DNA of 64,000 nt from Spirosoma pollinicola (GCF_002831565.1 NZ_CP025096.1:2395027-2459026); one strand, 5' to 3'; shown: positions 42,734 to 52,897, numbered from the stretch's first letter. Notes: generated by a model not told the origin, from the sequence alone. Program-made: numbers and translations.

Positions 42734-43921
42734 ATGTTTACAGTAACACGCTCAGTAACCCAAACACTGGCCAACCGGTTGGCTGCTTATAAGCAGGAAG
42801 GCTTGTTGCGGCAACTCCGAACGGCCAATGACTCCGTGGATTTTTGTTCAAATGATTACCTCGGTTTTGCCCGTTCCGCGACGCTTAAAAGTGCTATTCA
42901 GCAAGCCGACTTGACTCTGACAAATGCCCGAACAGGGGCAACGGGTTCCCGTTTGCTGGCCGGACAAACAGCGCTGGCAGATGAGGTAGAACAGGAGTTG
43001 GCGAAGTTTTATAAAGCAGAAGCTGCGTTGGTATTTAACTCCGGTTACGATGCTAATATTGGCTTATTGGCCTGCCTGCCCAAAGCAGGTGACACACTCC
43101 TGACGGATGAGCTGATTCATGCGAGTATGATTGATGGGGCGCGGCTTAGTTATGCCACCCGCCATCGGTTCCGGCACAATGATTTGGCCGATTTAACAAG
43201 TAAACTTCAGCAGGCATCACAACAGGAGGGGCAAATTTTTGTAGCCGTAGAGTCCGTTTATTCGATGGATGGCGACATGGCTCCGCTTGTTGAGTTGGTT
43301 GATCTCTGCGACGAATACGGGGCCGCTCTGATCGTCGATGAAGCGCATGCTACGGGCGTGTATGGTTCCGGCCCAAATGGTCAGCAGGGCGAGGGGTTAG
43401 TCGTTTCGCTGGGTTTACAGGATCGAGTACTGGCCAGAGTGCATACGTTCGGAAAAGCGTTGGGCGTTCATGGGGCCGCTATTGTTGGCCCGGCTGTGCT
43501 TCGTGATTACTTAATTAATTTTGCCCGCCCTTTTATTTATACAACAGCGTTGCCTCCGCATAGTCTGGTGGCAATTCGTTGCGCTCATGAATACATAAAA
43601 CAGAGTCCGGAGGCTTCGTACCAGCTTCACAGGCTACTTACTTACTTCCGTAATCAGGTACTTGATTTGTTGCCCGCCACAAACTGGTCAAATAGCCAGT
43701 CGCCAATTCAGTGTCTGCTCGTTCCGGGTAATGCTAACGCTCGGGCAGTGGCTATAGAAGCACAACGAATGGGGTTGGATGTACGCGCTATTTTGAGCCC
43801 GACAGTCCCGGCAGGGCAGGAGCGTTTACGGCTGTGCATCCATGCATTTAATACAACCGAAGAAATAGACAGGCTAATAACCATTTTACAGACTTCTTTA
43901 GGGAGCCATTCTACCCAATGA
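42734..43921 (+). CDS. bioF: 8-amino-7-oxononanoate synthase (AONS family)
   Basis: A 395-residue PLP enzyme joining pimeloyl thioester and alanine in biotin synthesis. It has FCSNDYLGFA, GATGSRLLAG, the PLP-binding VDEAHATGVYG and the Schiff-base Lys in HTFGKALGVHG. The adjacent bioD, overlapping by 4 bp (ATGA), supports bioF over the related kbl or spt genes. No other bio genes are in the window. Confidence 0.93.
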   Translation: MFTVTRSVTQTLANRLAAYKQEGLLRQLRTANDSVDFCSNDYLGFARSATLKSAIQQADLTLTNARTGATGSRLLAGQTALADEVEQELAKFYKAEAALVFNSGYDANIGLLACLPKAGDTLLTDELIHASMIDGARLSYATRHRFRHNDLADLTSKLQQASQQEGQIFVAVESVYSMDGDMAPLVELVDLCDEYGAALIVDEAHATGVYGSGPNGQQGEGLVVSLGLQDRVLARVHTFGKALGVHGAAIVGPAVLRDYLINFARPFIYTTALPPHSLVAIRCAHEYIKQSPEASYQLHRLLTYFRNQVLDLLPATNWSNSQSPIQCLLVPGNANARAVAIEAQRMGLDVRAILSPTVPAGQERLRLCIHAFNTTEEIDRLITILQTSLGSHSTQ

Positions 43922-44571
43922 ATCAGGTAAAATTAATTGTTGCCGGCATCGGCACAGAAATTGGCAAAACGGTTGCGTCGGCGGTTCTGGTCGAAGCGTT
44001 ACAGGCCGATTACTGGAAACCCATTCAGTCGGGCGGTCTGGATGATTCCGATACAGATACCGTTCGGCGGTTAATTAGTAATTCAGCATCCTGCTTTCAT
44101 ACGGAAGCGTACCGACTTACCCAACCGCTATCGCCACATGCTGCCGCCGAAATAGACGGGATTACGATTGAGTTAGATGCGTTTGAAGTCCCTCAGACCC
44201 GGAGTAACCTGGTGATCGAACTGGCGGGAGGGCTTATGGTGCCCCTCAACAACCAGGATCTCACCATTGATCTGGTGAAAAAACTGAACTTGCCGGTAGT
44301 GTTGGTGTCGCGAAACTATCTGGGCAGTATCAACCACACCTTGCTATCGGTCGATGCCTGCCGTAGCCGCAATATTCCATTAATGGGAATTCTGTTTAAT
44401 GGCCCTACTGTACCATCTACAGAAACGCTTATTTTAAATTATACGGGCTTGCCCTGTCTGGGTCGAATTGGTCAGGAGGAGGCTGTAACGAAGGCTGTAA
44501 TAATAAAATATGCCGCAGGTATTTTACCACGACTGCACCAACTCATCGAAGCGTTCCAGCAAAAATTTTGA
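43918..44571 (+). CDS. bioD: Dethiobiotin synthetase
   Basis: A 217-residue ATP-dependent carboxylase closing the ureido ring of dethiobiotin. The N-terminal GIGTEIGKTVAS is the modified P-loop, YWKPIQSGG is the substrate segment and ELAGGLMVPL matches the EGAGG motif with Leu-Ala in place of the first residues. Its 3' end overlaps the convergent aminotransferase gene by 48 bp. Confidence 0.94.
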   Translation: MNQVKLIVAGIGTEIGKTVASAVLVEALQADYWKPIQSGGLDDSDTDTVRRLISNSASCFHTEAYRLTQPLSPHAAAEIDGITIELDAFEVPQTRSNLVIELAGGLMVPLNNQDLTIDLVKKLNLPVVLVSRNYLGSINHTLLSVDACRSRNIPLMGILFNGPTVPSTETLILNYTGLPCLGRIGQEEAVTKAVIIKYAAGILPRLHQLIEAFQQKF

Positions 44572-45408
44572 TTTGGGGCCAACATGGCCGTTGCCGATAG
44601 TCAACTCGCCGACTTGAGTAATGGGTAGTACTTTTTTGGTTGAGCTGGTGGTAAATGCCTCATCGGCATCGTACAGGTCAGAAAGAAGCACGCTGCGCTC
44701 CTCAACCTGAAAATCGCTCTGGGCTAATTGAATGACTGTTTTCCGGGTAATGCCGTGCAAAATATGTTTATCGGGCGTTATCAACCGTTCTCCTTTAACA
44801 ATGAAGAAATTGCTTCGGCTCAATTCGCTTATTTCGCCCCCTTTCTGATACAGCAAATCCGACGCACGCGCAGCCCTTATGGCTTCGGCCATTAAAATAA
44901 CACGCTTGTAATCGGTGCTTTTAACCTCGGCCATATCCCGGACATAATCGTCCAGAATTACTTTAATACCCTGCTCATATTGCACCGCTGGCACCGGGTG
45001 AATCATCTCGGTCAGAATGAGCAGATTGGGTTTTTCAATGCTGATGCTATCGGCAGAATAACCACCCGTCAGAATAAACCGAAACGCTACATCAATAGGT
45101 GTGGCCAGTCCATTTTTACGACTCGCTTCATTACTTCTCTCCACAAGCTTCATAACGATAGCGTAGGTTTCGTCTTTGCTCAATGGTAGCCGCAAGTGCA
45201 TGCGGGATGCTGAATTTTGAAATCGCTCCCAATACCAGTCCCATTGAAACGGCCGCCCATTGTAGGTCAGGAAATAGTCGAACAGCCCATACCCCCGAAG
45301 CAGGCTAAGGTCCGTAACGCCAACTGTAAGCTGGTCTGTAGAGGCAATAGTGCCATTGAAATAACCGTGGTACATAGGAGGAAGTGCAATGGGTAAAGGC
45401 ATACTCAA
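44524..45408 (-). CDS. Class IV PLP aminotransferase
   Basis: A 294-residue fold-type IV enzyme, the family of branched-chain aminotransferase, D-amino-acid aminotransferase and aminodeoxychorismate lyase. The PLP Lys is in TDYKRVILM, SELSRSNFFIV is the family signature (E-x-S-x-x-N) and FTTSSTKKVLPI binds phosphate. Which substrate it uses cannot be fixed; the place beside bioFD does not decide. It overlaps bioD tail to tail. Confidence 0.88.
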   Translation of the reverse strand: MSMPLPIALPPMYHGYFNGTIASTDQLTVGVTDLSLLRGYGLFDYFLTYNGRPFQWDWYWERFQNSASRMHLRLPLSKDETYAIVMKLVERSNEASRKNGLATPIDVAFRFILTGGYSADSISIEKPNLLILTEMIHPVPAVQYEQGIKVILDDYVRDMAEVKSTDYKRVILMAEAIRAARASDLLYQKGGEISELSRSNFFIVKGERLITPDKHILHGITRKTVIQLAQSDFQVEERSVLLSDLYDADEAFTTSSTKKVLPITQVGELTIGNGHVGPKSKFLLERFDELVQSW

Positions 45409-45459
45409 AGATACACGAAATGAATAGAATGCCCTTTATACCGGCAGTAATGGACTTTT

Positions 45460-46701
45460 CTAGCTCACATCTTTAACAACAAGCTGTACGGTGTACCGGC
45501 TTTTTTGTTCCAGCAATAATTTCTTGTTGGGGAGCACCCGGTCTATCGTTCCCTGATCGTAATACCGAATTGTAATTAATTCAAGACCGTCGTTATAGCT
45601 TACCCGAAAATCCTCTTTCAATAACGCTAACAGGGCAGGCACCCGATCCGGGTTATTATCGACAACAACCGAGAAACTGATCGCCGTATTTTGCATCAAG
45701 TTAATTTTGACGCCCGCCTGAGCAAACCGACCAAAAATCCGGCTCAGATTATCCTCGGCAATAAACGAAAAGTCATTTGGATGAAGTGAAATTAAGACCT
45801 GATTGACTTTGAAAATAAAGGACGGAATGGTAAGATGACGCTCGTGATTGCCAATAACTGTTCCGGGTGCATCGGGTTTCAGAAATGACTTGACGTAAAG
45901 TGGGATACCTTTGTTCTGGAGTGGTTTAATGGTTTTCGGGTGAATGACCGTAGCTCCGTAATAAGCCAGTTCAATGGCGTCCTGATAGGTTAACCGCTCT
46001 AGAAGGACCGTTTCGTCAAACCACTTCGGATCGGCGTTCAGAACGCCCGGTACGTCTTTCCAGATCGTAACATTCGCGGCATTCAGGCAGTAAGCAAAAA
46101 TAGCGGCCGTATAATCCGACCCTTCGCGACCAAGCGTCGTTGTCCGGTTGTCGGCCGACTGACCGATGAATCCCTGGGTTATATAAACTCCGCTCTTGGT
46201 TACAGCAGCCTTTATTTGATGGCTGGTTGTCTCCCAATCGACCCGGCCTTCCCGAAACGTTGTATCGGTTCGGATCAATTGTCGGGCATCGAGCCAGCGT
46301 GCAGCAAGACCGGTTTGGGTAAGATAGGCCGCAATAATCTGAGTTGACAGCAATTCGCCAACCGAAACAATTTGGTCGTAAACCTCATCGTAGAAAGCAC
46401 TCGCCGGGCTTTTTAGGTGGATTTCAAGCTGAGTCAATGTCTGATGAACGAGGCTGAAGTCGCCTGTCAGTTCACTCATGATATTGGAATGATAGGCTAG
46501 TAGGCCAGCCAGATGTGTCCGGATACTATCTGGCTGTTGATCGACATAAGCCCGAACGAGGCTCTCAAGGGCATTTGTTGTCTTGCCCATTGCCGATACG
46601 ACGATCACCGCGTCCTGCCCCTGCGTTCTGACTATTTCGGCCAGATTTCGGACCCCGTCTGCATCTTTCACCGAGGCACCACCAAATTTGAAAACTTTCA
46701 T
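45460..46701 (-). CDS. Aspartate kinase
   Basis: A 413-residue enzyme phosphorylating aspartate, the first step to lysine, threonine and methionine. KFGGASV opens the kinase domain, LGREGSDYTAAIFA binds aspartate and ATP, and two ACT-like regions follow (about 300-410: INLMQNTAISFSVVVDN). It is the monofunctional type with no homoserine dehydrogenase fusion. An inverted repeat separates it from dxs upstream. Confidence 0.93.
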   Translation of the reverse strand: MKVFKFGGASVKDADGVRNLAEIVRTQGQDAVIVVSAMGKTTNALESLVRAYVDQQPDSIRTHLAGLLAYHSNIMSELTGDFSLVHQTLTQLEIHLKSPASAFYDEVYDQIVSVGELLSTQIIAAYLTQTGLAARWLDARQLIRTDTTFREGRVDWETTSHQIKAAVTKSGVYITQGFIGQSADNRTTTLGREGSDYTAAIFAYCLNAANVTIWKDVPGVLNADPKWFDETVLLERLTYQDAIELAYYGATVIHPKTIKPLQNKGIPLYVKSFLKPDAPGTVIGNHERHLTIPSFIFKVNQVLISLHPNDFSFIAEDNLSRIFGRFAQAGVKINLMQNTAISFSVVVDNNPDRVPALLALLKEDFRVSYNDGLELITIRYYDQGTIDRVLPNKKLLLEQKSRYTVQLVVKDVS

Positions 46702-46717
46702 AGACTCTAAATGAAGA

Positions 46718-46798
46718 GAACGCGGATTAAACAGATTTGACAGACTTTAACAGATTATTTATCCGTTAAAATCTGCTCAATCTGTTTAATCCGCGTTC
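46718..46798. repeat. Inverted repeat, 20-nt perfect arms
   Basis: GAACGCGGATTAAACAGATT (46718-46737) and its exact complement (46779-46798), with partial inner pairing of CAGATT motifs. It lies between dxs and the aspartate kinase gene, both minus strand. It resembles the other long palindromes of this window. Confidence 0.8.
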
Positions 46799-46806
46799 CT
46801 GTATTT

Positions 46807-48741
46807 TTAGACTGTAACTGCGCGGCCTGTGAATAGCAATTCACGAACGGCATCGGCAATACCTTGGGGGTCAAAGCCACATTCATGATGCAGCTCAAGC
46901 TGTTCGCCGTGTTCAATGACGGCATCGGGAATGCCCAAGCGCTTAACGCGGGCCATATAGCCATGATCGGACATGAATTCCAGAACAGCGCTGCCAAAGC
47001 CACCCATCACACACCCATCTTCAACGGTCAGGACACGATCAAAGCGACTGAAAATCTGATGCAGAAGCTCCTCATCCAGCGGTTTCACATAGCGCATGTC
47101 GAAATGGGCTGGGCGAATGCCTTCTTTAGCCAGCATGTTTGTGGCTTGAACGGCGTAATTACCAATATGACCAATAGTCAGAATAGCGACATCTTCGCCA
47201 TCAGAAATCAGGCGGCCTTTACCAACTACCTGTTGTTCGAGTGGTGTACGCCAACTAGGCATAACACCCTCGCCACGGGGATAACGGATTGTAAAGGCAT
47301 GTTTCCCCTGCTGAATTTCGTCAGATTGCGCTGTAAACATCATATTGCGCAATTCCTGCTCGTTCATTGGAGCCGCTACGATCATGTTTGGGATACACCG
47401 CATAAAAGCCAAGTCATAAGCCCCGTGGTGTGTTGGCCCGTCGGCACCGGCAAAACCGGCTCGGTCAAGACAAAAAATGACCGGCAGCTCCTGAATACAG
47501 ACATCATGAATAACCTGATCGTAGGCCCGCTGCATAAATGTCGAGTAAATATTGCAGAACACGACTTCACCCTGCGTAGCCATACCCGCCGAGAACGTAA
47601 CCGCATGTTGTTCAGCAATGCCCACATCGAAGGCACGGGTTGGCATCGCCTTCATCATCAGGTTCATCGACGAACCTGATGGCATGGCGGGTGTTACACC
47701 AACGATGCGTGGGTTCTTTTCGGCCAGCTCAACCAATGTATTCCCAAACACATCCTGGTATTTGGGCGGCTGGGGTGAATCGTAAATTTTCTTTTGAATA
47801 ACGCCCGTTACTTTATCGAACAAACCAGGGGCGTGCCACTTGGTCTGGTCTTTCTCGGCGGGTGCATATCCCTTTCCTTTTACCGTCAGAACATGCAGCA
47901 GTTTCGGACCGGGAATGTGTTTTAAATCATCCAGCACACTAACCAGATGATCGATGTCATGCCCATCGATAGGACCAAAATAACGCAGGTTAAGTGACTC
48001 AAAAAGGTTACTTTGATCAAGCAGTGAACTCTTAATGCCCGATTGTACCTGCGATACCAGCTCCTGAGCAGTTTTGCCAAGCTTATTCATCTTGCCCAGC
48101 AAATTCCAGACTTCGTCTTTTACCCGGTTATAGGTTTGTGATGTAGTGATGTCAGTCAGGTATTCGCGCAGAGCACCCACATTGGGATCAATACTCATGC
48201 AATTGTCATTGAGAACAATGAGCAGATTGCTATCAGTAGCACCAGCATGATTCATACCCTCAAAGGCTTCACCCGCTGTCAAAGCCCCATCGCCAATTAC
48301 GGCAATGTGATTCCGCTGCAAGTTGCCCTGTAACTGTGACGCTACGGCCATCCCTAAAGCGGCCGAAATAGACGTAGAGGAGTGTCCAACACCAAATGAG
48401 TCATATTCGCTTTCCTTGCGTTTTGGGAAGCCGGAAAGCCCTTTGTAGAAGCGATTTGTGTGAAACTTTTCGCGCCGACCCGTAAGGATTTTGTGTCCAT
48501 AAGCCTGATGGCCAACGTCCCAAACCAATTGATCGTCGGGGGTATTGAAAACGTAATGAAGAGCGACAGTTAATTCAACTACACCCAGGCTGGCACCGAA
48601 GTGGCCGCCGTAAACCGATACATCGTCGATGATAAACTGACGCAATTCATCGGCGACCTGGGGTAAGCGGGATTTATCGAGTTTACGAAGATCTTCGGGG
48701 GTATTAATAGTGGCAAGAAGGTTGCCAGGGGTAATCAGCAT
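46807..48741 (-). CDS. dxs: 1-deoxy-D-xylulose-5-phosphate synthase
   Basis: A 644-residue thiamine-diphosphate enzyme for the first step of the MEP isoprenoid pathway. VIGDGALTAGEAFEGMNHAG carries the GDG part of the ThDP motif with the Asn in VLNDNCMSI. The transketolase-like DRAGFAGADGPTHHG and a C-terminal transketolase domain are complete. Length and order match Dxs from other bacteria. Confidence 0.97.
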   Translation of the reverse strand: MLITPGNLLATINTPEDLRKLDKSRLPQVADELRQFIIDDVSVYGGHFGASLGVVELTVALHYVFNTPDDQLVWDVGHQAYGHKILTGRREKFHTNRFYKGLSGFPKRKESEYDSFGVGHSSTSISAALGMAVASQLQGNLQRNHIAVIGDGALTAGEAFEGMNHAGATDSNLLIVLNDNCMSIDPNVGALREYLTDITTSQTYNRVKDEVWNLLGKMNKLGKTAQELVSQVQSGIKSSLLDQSNLFESLNLRYFGPIDGHDIDHLVSVLDDLKHIPGPKLLHVLTVKGKGYAPAEKDQTKWHAPGLFDKVTGVIQKKIYDSPQPPKYQDVFGNTLVELAEKNPRIVGVTPAMPSGSSMNLMMKAMPTRAFDVGIAEQHAVTFSAGMATQGEVVFCNIYSTFMQRAYDQVIHDVCIQELPVIFCLDRAGFAGADGPTHHGAYDLAFMRCIPNMIVAAPMNEQELRNMMFTAQSDEIQQGKHAFTIRYPRGEGVMPSWRTPLEQQVVGKGRLISDGEDVAILTIGHIGNYAVQATNMLAKEGIRPAHFDMRYVKPLDEELLHQIFSRFDRVLTVEDGCVMGGFGSAVLEFMSDHGYMARVKRLGIPDAVIEHGEQLELHHECGFDPQGIADAVRELLFTGRAVTV

Positions 48742-48857
48742 GATGGTAGCAGATAAGCGTCTGTCTTACAACAACACACGTACAGAAACCTTTGTTCTAC
48801 TGACAACTTGTCAATAGGTTTTGAAAAGCGAAGCTACTACAAATTTCAGTAATTATA

Positions 48858-48916
48858 AAAAATCTAAGCCTTCAGTTGCCTACATATATACGTGGGCACT
48901 AAAGGCTTAGATTTTT
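48858..48916. terminator. Hairpin terminator after the rhomboid genes
   Basis: Arms AAAAATCTAAGCCTT and AAGGCTTAGATTTTT (15 bp, perfect) around a 29-nt loop. It follows the minus-strand rhomboid gene by 80 bp and has T runs on either side. The gap 48742-48996 shows nothing else. Confidence 0.7.
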
Positions 48917-48996
48917 AAAGGAATTAATAAGTACTGCTCTACGCCATTCCAGTATGAATAAATCAGTAAATGACATTGATAAAGGGTGATAACCAG

Positions 48997-49923
48997 TTAA
49001 TTCCGCTGGCTGGCACGGAAAAGTTTTTGCTTTTCCTCGCGGGTTAGACTCTCGTAACCGGAGCGAGAAATTTTGTCAAGAATCATATCGACTTCGTCCT
49101 GATCCGGTGTTGATGCCGAAGTAGCGGCTGCCCCCGCCGAGGCTACATAAGGGCTGGTTTGGGCGCTGGCGTTGCTCCGTTGACGGTAAGACACCTTAAT
49201 GGCAGGCTTCGGTTTGAGTAAATTGCTCCACCCATCAAAAAGCCAGTAAATAGGCCGACCAAGATCGGTACCATTTTGCAGGAGCTTAACGTAGGCAAAT
49301 CCCATCAACGCTCCCCCAAGGTGAGCTAGATGACCACCGGCATTGGTGCCAGCCGATTGAGCTACGGAAAGGATAATAAAGAAGAAAACGATGTATTTAA
49401 TTCGAACCGGACCAAAGAATAACAGATGAAACGTGTAGTTTGGCAACAGGGTAGCAGCACCAACGGCTACCGAAAATGCGGCTGCCGATGCACCTAACAT
49501 TTGAGCGGTACCAACTTGGTTCTGAAAATAAGGCACCAGGTTATACATTGCCAAATACAGCAGACCACCCGCAACACCGCCCATAATGTACAGCCCCATA
49601 AGCCGACGATTTCCCAGATACTCGTCAATCAATCGACCAAACCAGTACAGGAACAGCATGTTATAGAGAATATGGAAAATCTCTTCATGCGTAAAGAAAT
49701 AAGTAAACAGTGTCCAGGGCTTATGCAGAAACGCATTTATTTCGCCTGGAATTGTTAACTGATCCTGAATAAAATCATACACCACAATGTTCTGGGCCAT
49801 TGTCAGGCCGACCTTCGTCAGTAACAGCACCAGAAATATGACGACATTAACTAATATCAATTGCACCAACGTATTGTTGGGCTTATTGAATTCGCTCCGA
49901 AAATCATCGAACAATCCGCTCAT
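48997..49923 (-). CDS. Rhomboid intramembrane serine protease
   Basis: A 308-residue protein with six or more hydrophobic segments. The catalytic Ser is in QMLGASAAAFSV (GxSx) and the partner His in GGHLAHLGGALMGF. A His/Asn-type oxyanion region (HILYNMLFLYWFG) is on helix 2. A cytoplasmic C-terminal tail of about 90 residues ends the protein. It lies 2 bp downstream of a paralogue, suggesting a rhomboid pair with distinct substrates. Confidence 0.93.
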   Translation of the reverse strand: MSGLFDDFRSEFNKPNNTLVQLILVNVVIFLVLLLTKVGLTMAQNIVVYDFIQDQLTIPGEINAFLHKPWTLFTYFFTHEEIFHILYNMLFLYWFGRLIDEYLGNRRLMGLYIMGGVAGGLLYLAMYNLVPYFQNQVGTAQMLGASAAAFSVAVGAATLLPNYTFHLLFFGPVRIKYIVFFFIILSVAQSAGTNAGGHLAHLGGALMGFAYVKLLQNGTDLGRPIYWLFDGWSNLLKPKPAIKVSYRQRSNASAQTSPYVASAGAAATSASTPDQDEVDMILDKISRSGYESLTREEKQKLFRASQRN

Positions 49924-49925
49924 CC

Positions 49926-50705
49926 CTAATAAAACGTTTTTCGTTGTGAACCCCAGTACTTCACCAGTATAAATGCAAACAACATACCGCCGATATGGGC
50001 GAAATGAGCAACGTTATCGGATTGCGCCCGATAAACACCCGAGTAAAGTTCAAGGGCTCCGTAAAAGATAACGAGGTACTTGGCCTTTACTGGTATAGGT
50101 GGAAACAATAAAAACAGTTGAGTGTTCGGAAACAATAATCCAAAACCCATTATTACGCCAAAAATTGCTCCAGATGCGCCAACCATGGGCTCATCAACCT
50201 GATTGGTAAAAATACGATTGACGATCGTAACACTGTCCTGAATGTTATTGCTATCATTCGGGAACGCTTTAAATTTTTCAATAAATGGTACCAGACCATC
50301 GTAGTAAGAACCTGCATGAAGATCAACAAAACTTAGAAACTCCTCGTAACCAGGATGAAGTCGATAATTTTGAATTGTTTCATATACGTCATGCATCTCA
50401 AAATAGTTTATTCCGGAGAATAAGAATGCAGCACCCAGGCCGGTAAAAAAGTAAAAAAACGTAAACCGACGAGGTCCCCAAAACTGTTCCAGCATAGGGC
50501 CAAACACCACCAACCCAATCATGTTACTGAATATGTGGTTAAAACCACCGTGCAGAAACATGTGTGTTAATAATTGAATTGGGTTGAATTTATCAGATAA
50601 AAACGAGTGTAGTCCAAATTGATCAATTATTGACTCATTCGTAACCAGAAAAACCAAAACGTTTATTATTAACAGAACGCGAACAACAGGAGAAAGTGAA
50701 AACAT
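49926..50705 (-). CDS. Rhomboid intramembrane serine protease
   Basis: A 259-residue membrane protease with the catalytic Ser in MVGASGAIFGVIMGFG and the catalytic His in VAHFAHIGGMLFAF; helix 2 has HGGFNHIFSNMIGL. A loop of about 55 residues between helices 2 and 3 is longer than usual. It is the first of two tandem rhomboids downstream of mutL, all on the minus strand with 35 bp after mutL. Confidence 0.93.
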   Translation of the reverse strand: MFSLSPVVRVLLIINVLVFLVTNESIIDQFGLHSFLSDKFNPIQLLTHMFLHGGFNHIFSNMIGLVVFGPMLEQFWGPRRFTFFYFFTGLGAAFLFSGINYFEMHDVYETIQNYRLHPGYEEFLSFVDLHAGSYYDGLVPFIEKFKAFPNDSNNIQDSVTIVNRIFTNQVDEPMVGASGAIFGVIMGFGLLFPNTQLFLLFPPIPVKAKYLVIFYGALELYSGVYRAQSDNVAHFAHIGGMLFAFILVKYWGSQRKTFY

Positions 50706-50740
50706 CTTATATTGACAAGTTATGCTGATTAACTCAATTA

Positions 50741-52786
50741 TCAGCGAAATAGTCCCGCAATTTTATCCAACGATAATACAACCGTTACGGGTTCACCGGT
50801 GGGCGTATAACTGGGATTTACCGATGCAAATAATTGGTTTACTAATGCCTTTCGCTCCGTTGTGCTTAAACGGTTCACGTAACGCATAGCCGACCGTCGA
50901 GCCAGCGATCGAGCCATTGATTCAATCCGGTCTAATTTCAGTCGGCCCGTATCTGCCCGCAACTGTGCCAGCAGATTGGCAAATAGTTCTTCTTCATTTT
51001 CCCCCATAACCAGGGCCGGTACACCCCGAATAACGAAGGTATTGGCTCCCAACTCATCAAACTCAAAGCCTAGGTTCACCAGATCTTCACGCAGGTCGAG
51101 AGCCAGTTGAAAATCGACGGGCATCAGCGTAATTGTTTTTGGAAACAATAGTTGCTGAGAGGAGCCATTTCGTTTTGTCAGGGCTGTATGAAACTGGTCA
51201 TACAGAATTCGTTCGTGGGCACGCCGTTGGTCAATCAGTAACATTCCTGACTTTATTGGCGCTAAAAGGTAACGATTTTGTACTTGAATAATCGTGTCAT
51301 CATCAACCAACACCGGCAGGGCTTGTTCCTCCGCAGACTCTAAACCAACTTGTAGTTGATTCGCGCGGCTCCCCATAGTGATAGGTTCACTGTCCATTGA
51401 CAGTTGGTCTACGACAGATGGCGATGGCTGTTTTGCCTCCCCCAACCAGTCACCTTCTTTGTCCGATGTGCCACCTGGGGTCACCGGCCGGGCGATTGAT
51501 TCGGTGGGAGCTACACCTTCATATAAGGCCTGCCAATTGTTGACCGACGCTTTTTTAGGAATATCGAAACTACTGCCTGCCGCTTTATCCAGTGAATCAT
51601 TCCGGGTTGAGCCCCGCTCATTCACCGGTTGCGTTGCGCCCGATGCCCATGATGGTGAAATGGGCCGTGCGCCATTTCGCTCAGGCAATGGTTGTTGTAC
51701 GTCAGATTTTACGTCTGCCGTCGATGATTTTCCCGGACCCGGACGAACACCCGCCAGAAAGTTAACGTCTGAATCAAAATCGAGTGATGGCGAGAGGTTA
51801 TAGAGCCCTACCGCTTTTCGAACGGCGGCCATCATAATCGCGTAAACAGACCGTTCGTCGTCGAATTTAATTTCTGTCTTGGTAGGGTGAATATTGATAT
51901 CGATGTGCGACGGGTCGATGTCGATAAACAGCACATAAAACGGGTGGCTACCTTCGGGCAGGGTTCCTTCATACGCCCCTACTACCGCATGATGCAGATA
52001 GTTATGTTTTATGAACCGGTTGTTAACAAAGAAAAACTGCTCATTGCGGGCTTTCTTTGCCGACTCCGGCTTGCCTATGTAGCCATGCACAGTCACATAG
52101 GGTGTTTGCTCCTCGCAGAAATTCAGTTGCTCGCGGTAGCTCTTGCCAAACATATCAACGATACGACGACTCAACTTACCCGATGGCAGATTATAAATTT
52201 CCTGATCGTTATGAAAGAGGGAGAAGGCAACTTCCGGATTGGCGAGCGCTACGCGCTGAAACTCGTCAATAATATGACGCATTTCAACCGAGTTCGATTT
52301 CAGAAAGTTGCGACGGGCCGGTACGTTGAAAAATAGATTTTTAATGAGCAGGTTGGTGCCCGGCAGGCACGAAATGGACTCTTGAGCTTTAATGTCAGAC
52401 CCTTCAATCCGAATGAGCGTACCCAATTCCTCTTCGGCCCGGCGTGTTCGCATTTCGATTTGCGCTACAGCCGCAATGGAGGCCAGTGCTTCGCCCCGAA
52501 AGCCCATAGTGCGGATACGGAACAGATCATCGGAGGTACGAATTTTAGAGGTAGCATGGCGTTCAAAACTCATGCGGGCATCTGTTTCTGTCATGCCCAG
52601 GCCATCGTCGACAATTTGAATCAAATTCCGACCTGCCTCGCGAATAATTACCTGTACGGATTTCGCTTTGGCATCTACCGAATTTTCCAGCAACTCCTTC
52701 ACCACCGAAGCTGGTCGTTGAACGACCTCACCAGCGGCTATCTGGTTTGCAATCGAATCGGGTAGTAGCTGAATGACGTTTAACAT
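50741..52786 (-). CDS. mutL: DNA mismatch repair protein MutL
   Basis: A 681-residue repair ATPase. The N-terminal GHKL domain is complete: ELLENSVDAKA, DDGLGM, TSKI and FRGEALASI. A long variable linker (about 340-470) is Pro/Ser-rich. The C-terminal dimerisation domain contains LIDQRRAHERILYDQF, where active MutL endonucleases have DQHA-x2-E-x4-E, and the later CPHGRP motif is not seen (YTPTGEPV). So nicking by this protein is doubtful, although it should still couple MutS to downstream steps. Confidence 0.95.
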   Translation of the reverse strand: MLNVIQLLPDSIANQIAAGEVVQRPASVVKELLENSVDAKAKSVQVIIREAGRNLIQIVDDGLGMTETDARMSFERHATSKIRTSDDLFRIRTMGFRGEALASIAAVAQIEMRTRRAEEELGTLIRIEGSDIKAQESISCLPGTNLLIKNLFFNVPARRNFLKSNSVEMRHIIDEFQRVALANPEVAFSLFHNDQEIYNLPSGKLSRRIVDMFGKSYREQLNFCEEQTPYVTVHGYIGKPESAKKARNEQFFFVNNRFIKHNYLHHAVVGAYEGTLPEGSHPFYVLFIDIDPSHIDINIHPTKTEIKFDDERSVYAIMMAAVRKAVGLYNLSPSLDFDSDVNFLAGVRPGPGKSSTADVKSDVQQPLPERNGARPISPSWASGATQPVNERGSTRNDSLDKAAGSSFDIPKKASVNNWQALYEGVAPTESIARPVTPGGTSDKEGDWLGEAKQPSPSVVDQLSMDSEPITMGSRANQLQVGLESAEEQALPVLVDDDTIIQVQNRYLLAPIKSGMLLIDQRRAHERILYDQFHTALTKRNGSSQQLLFPKTITLMPVDFQLALDLREDLVNLGFEFDELGANTFVIRGVPALVMGENEEELFANLLAQLRADTGRLKLDRIESMARSLARRSAMRYVNRLSTTERKALVNQLFASVNPSYTPTGEPVTVVLSLDKIAGLFR

Positions 52787-52897
52787 AACGGATAAAATCT
52801 CCCTAAATGGCTATGTGCCGTAACGTACAATATACAAAAATAACCCGGTAAAAGCGCTTATAATTCATCGGTATGGTAAGGAAATTAGGCTTGATGC

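Noticed and set aside
46864-47679. 271-aa antisense ORF in dxs
   Set aside because: Lies wholly inside a strong dxs match; long antisense frames are common in such GC-rich codons.
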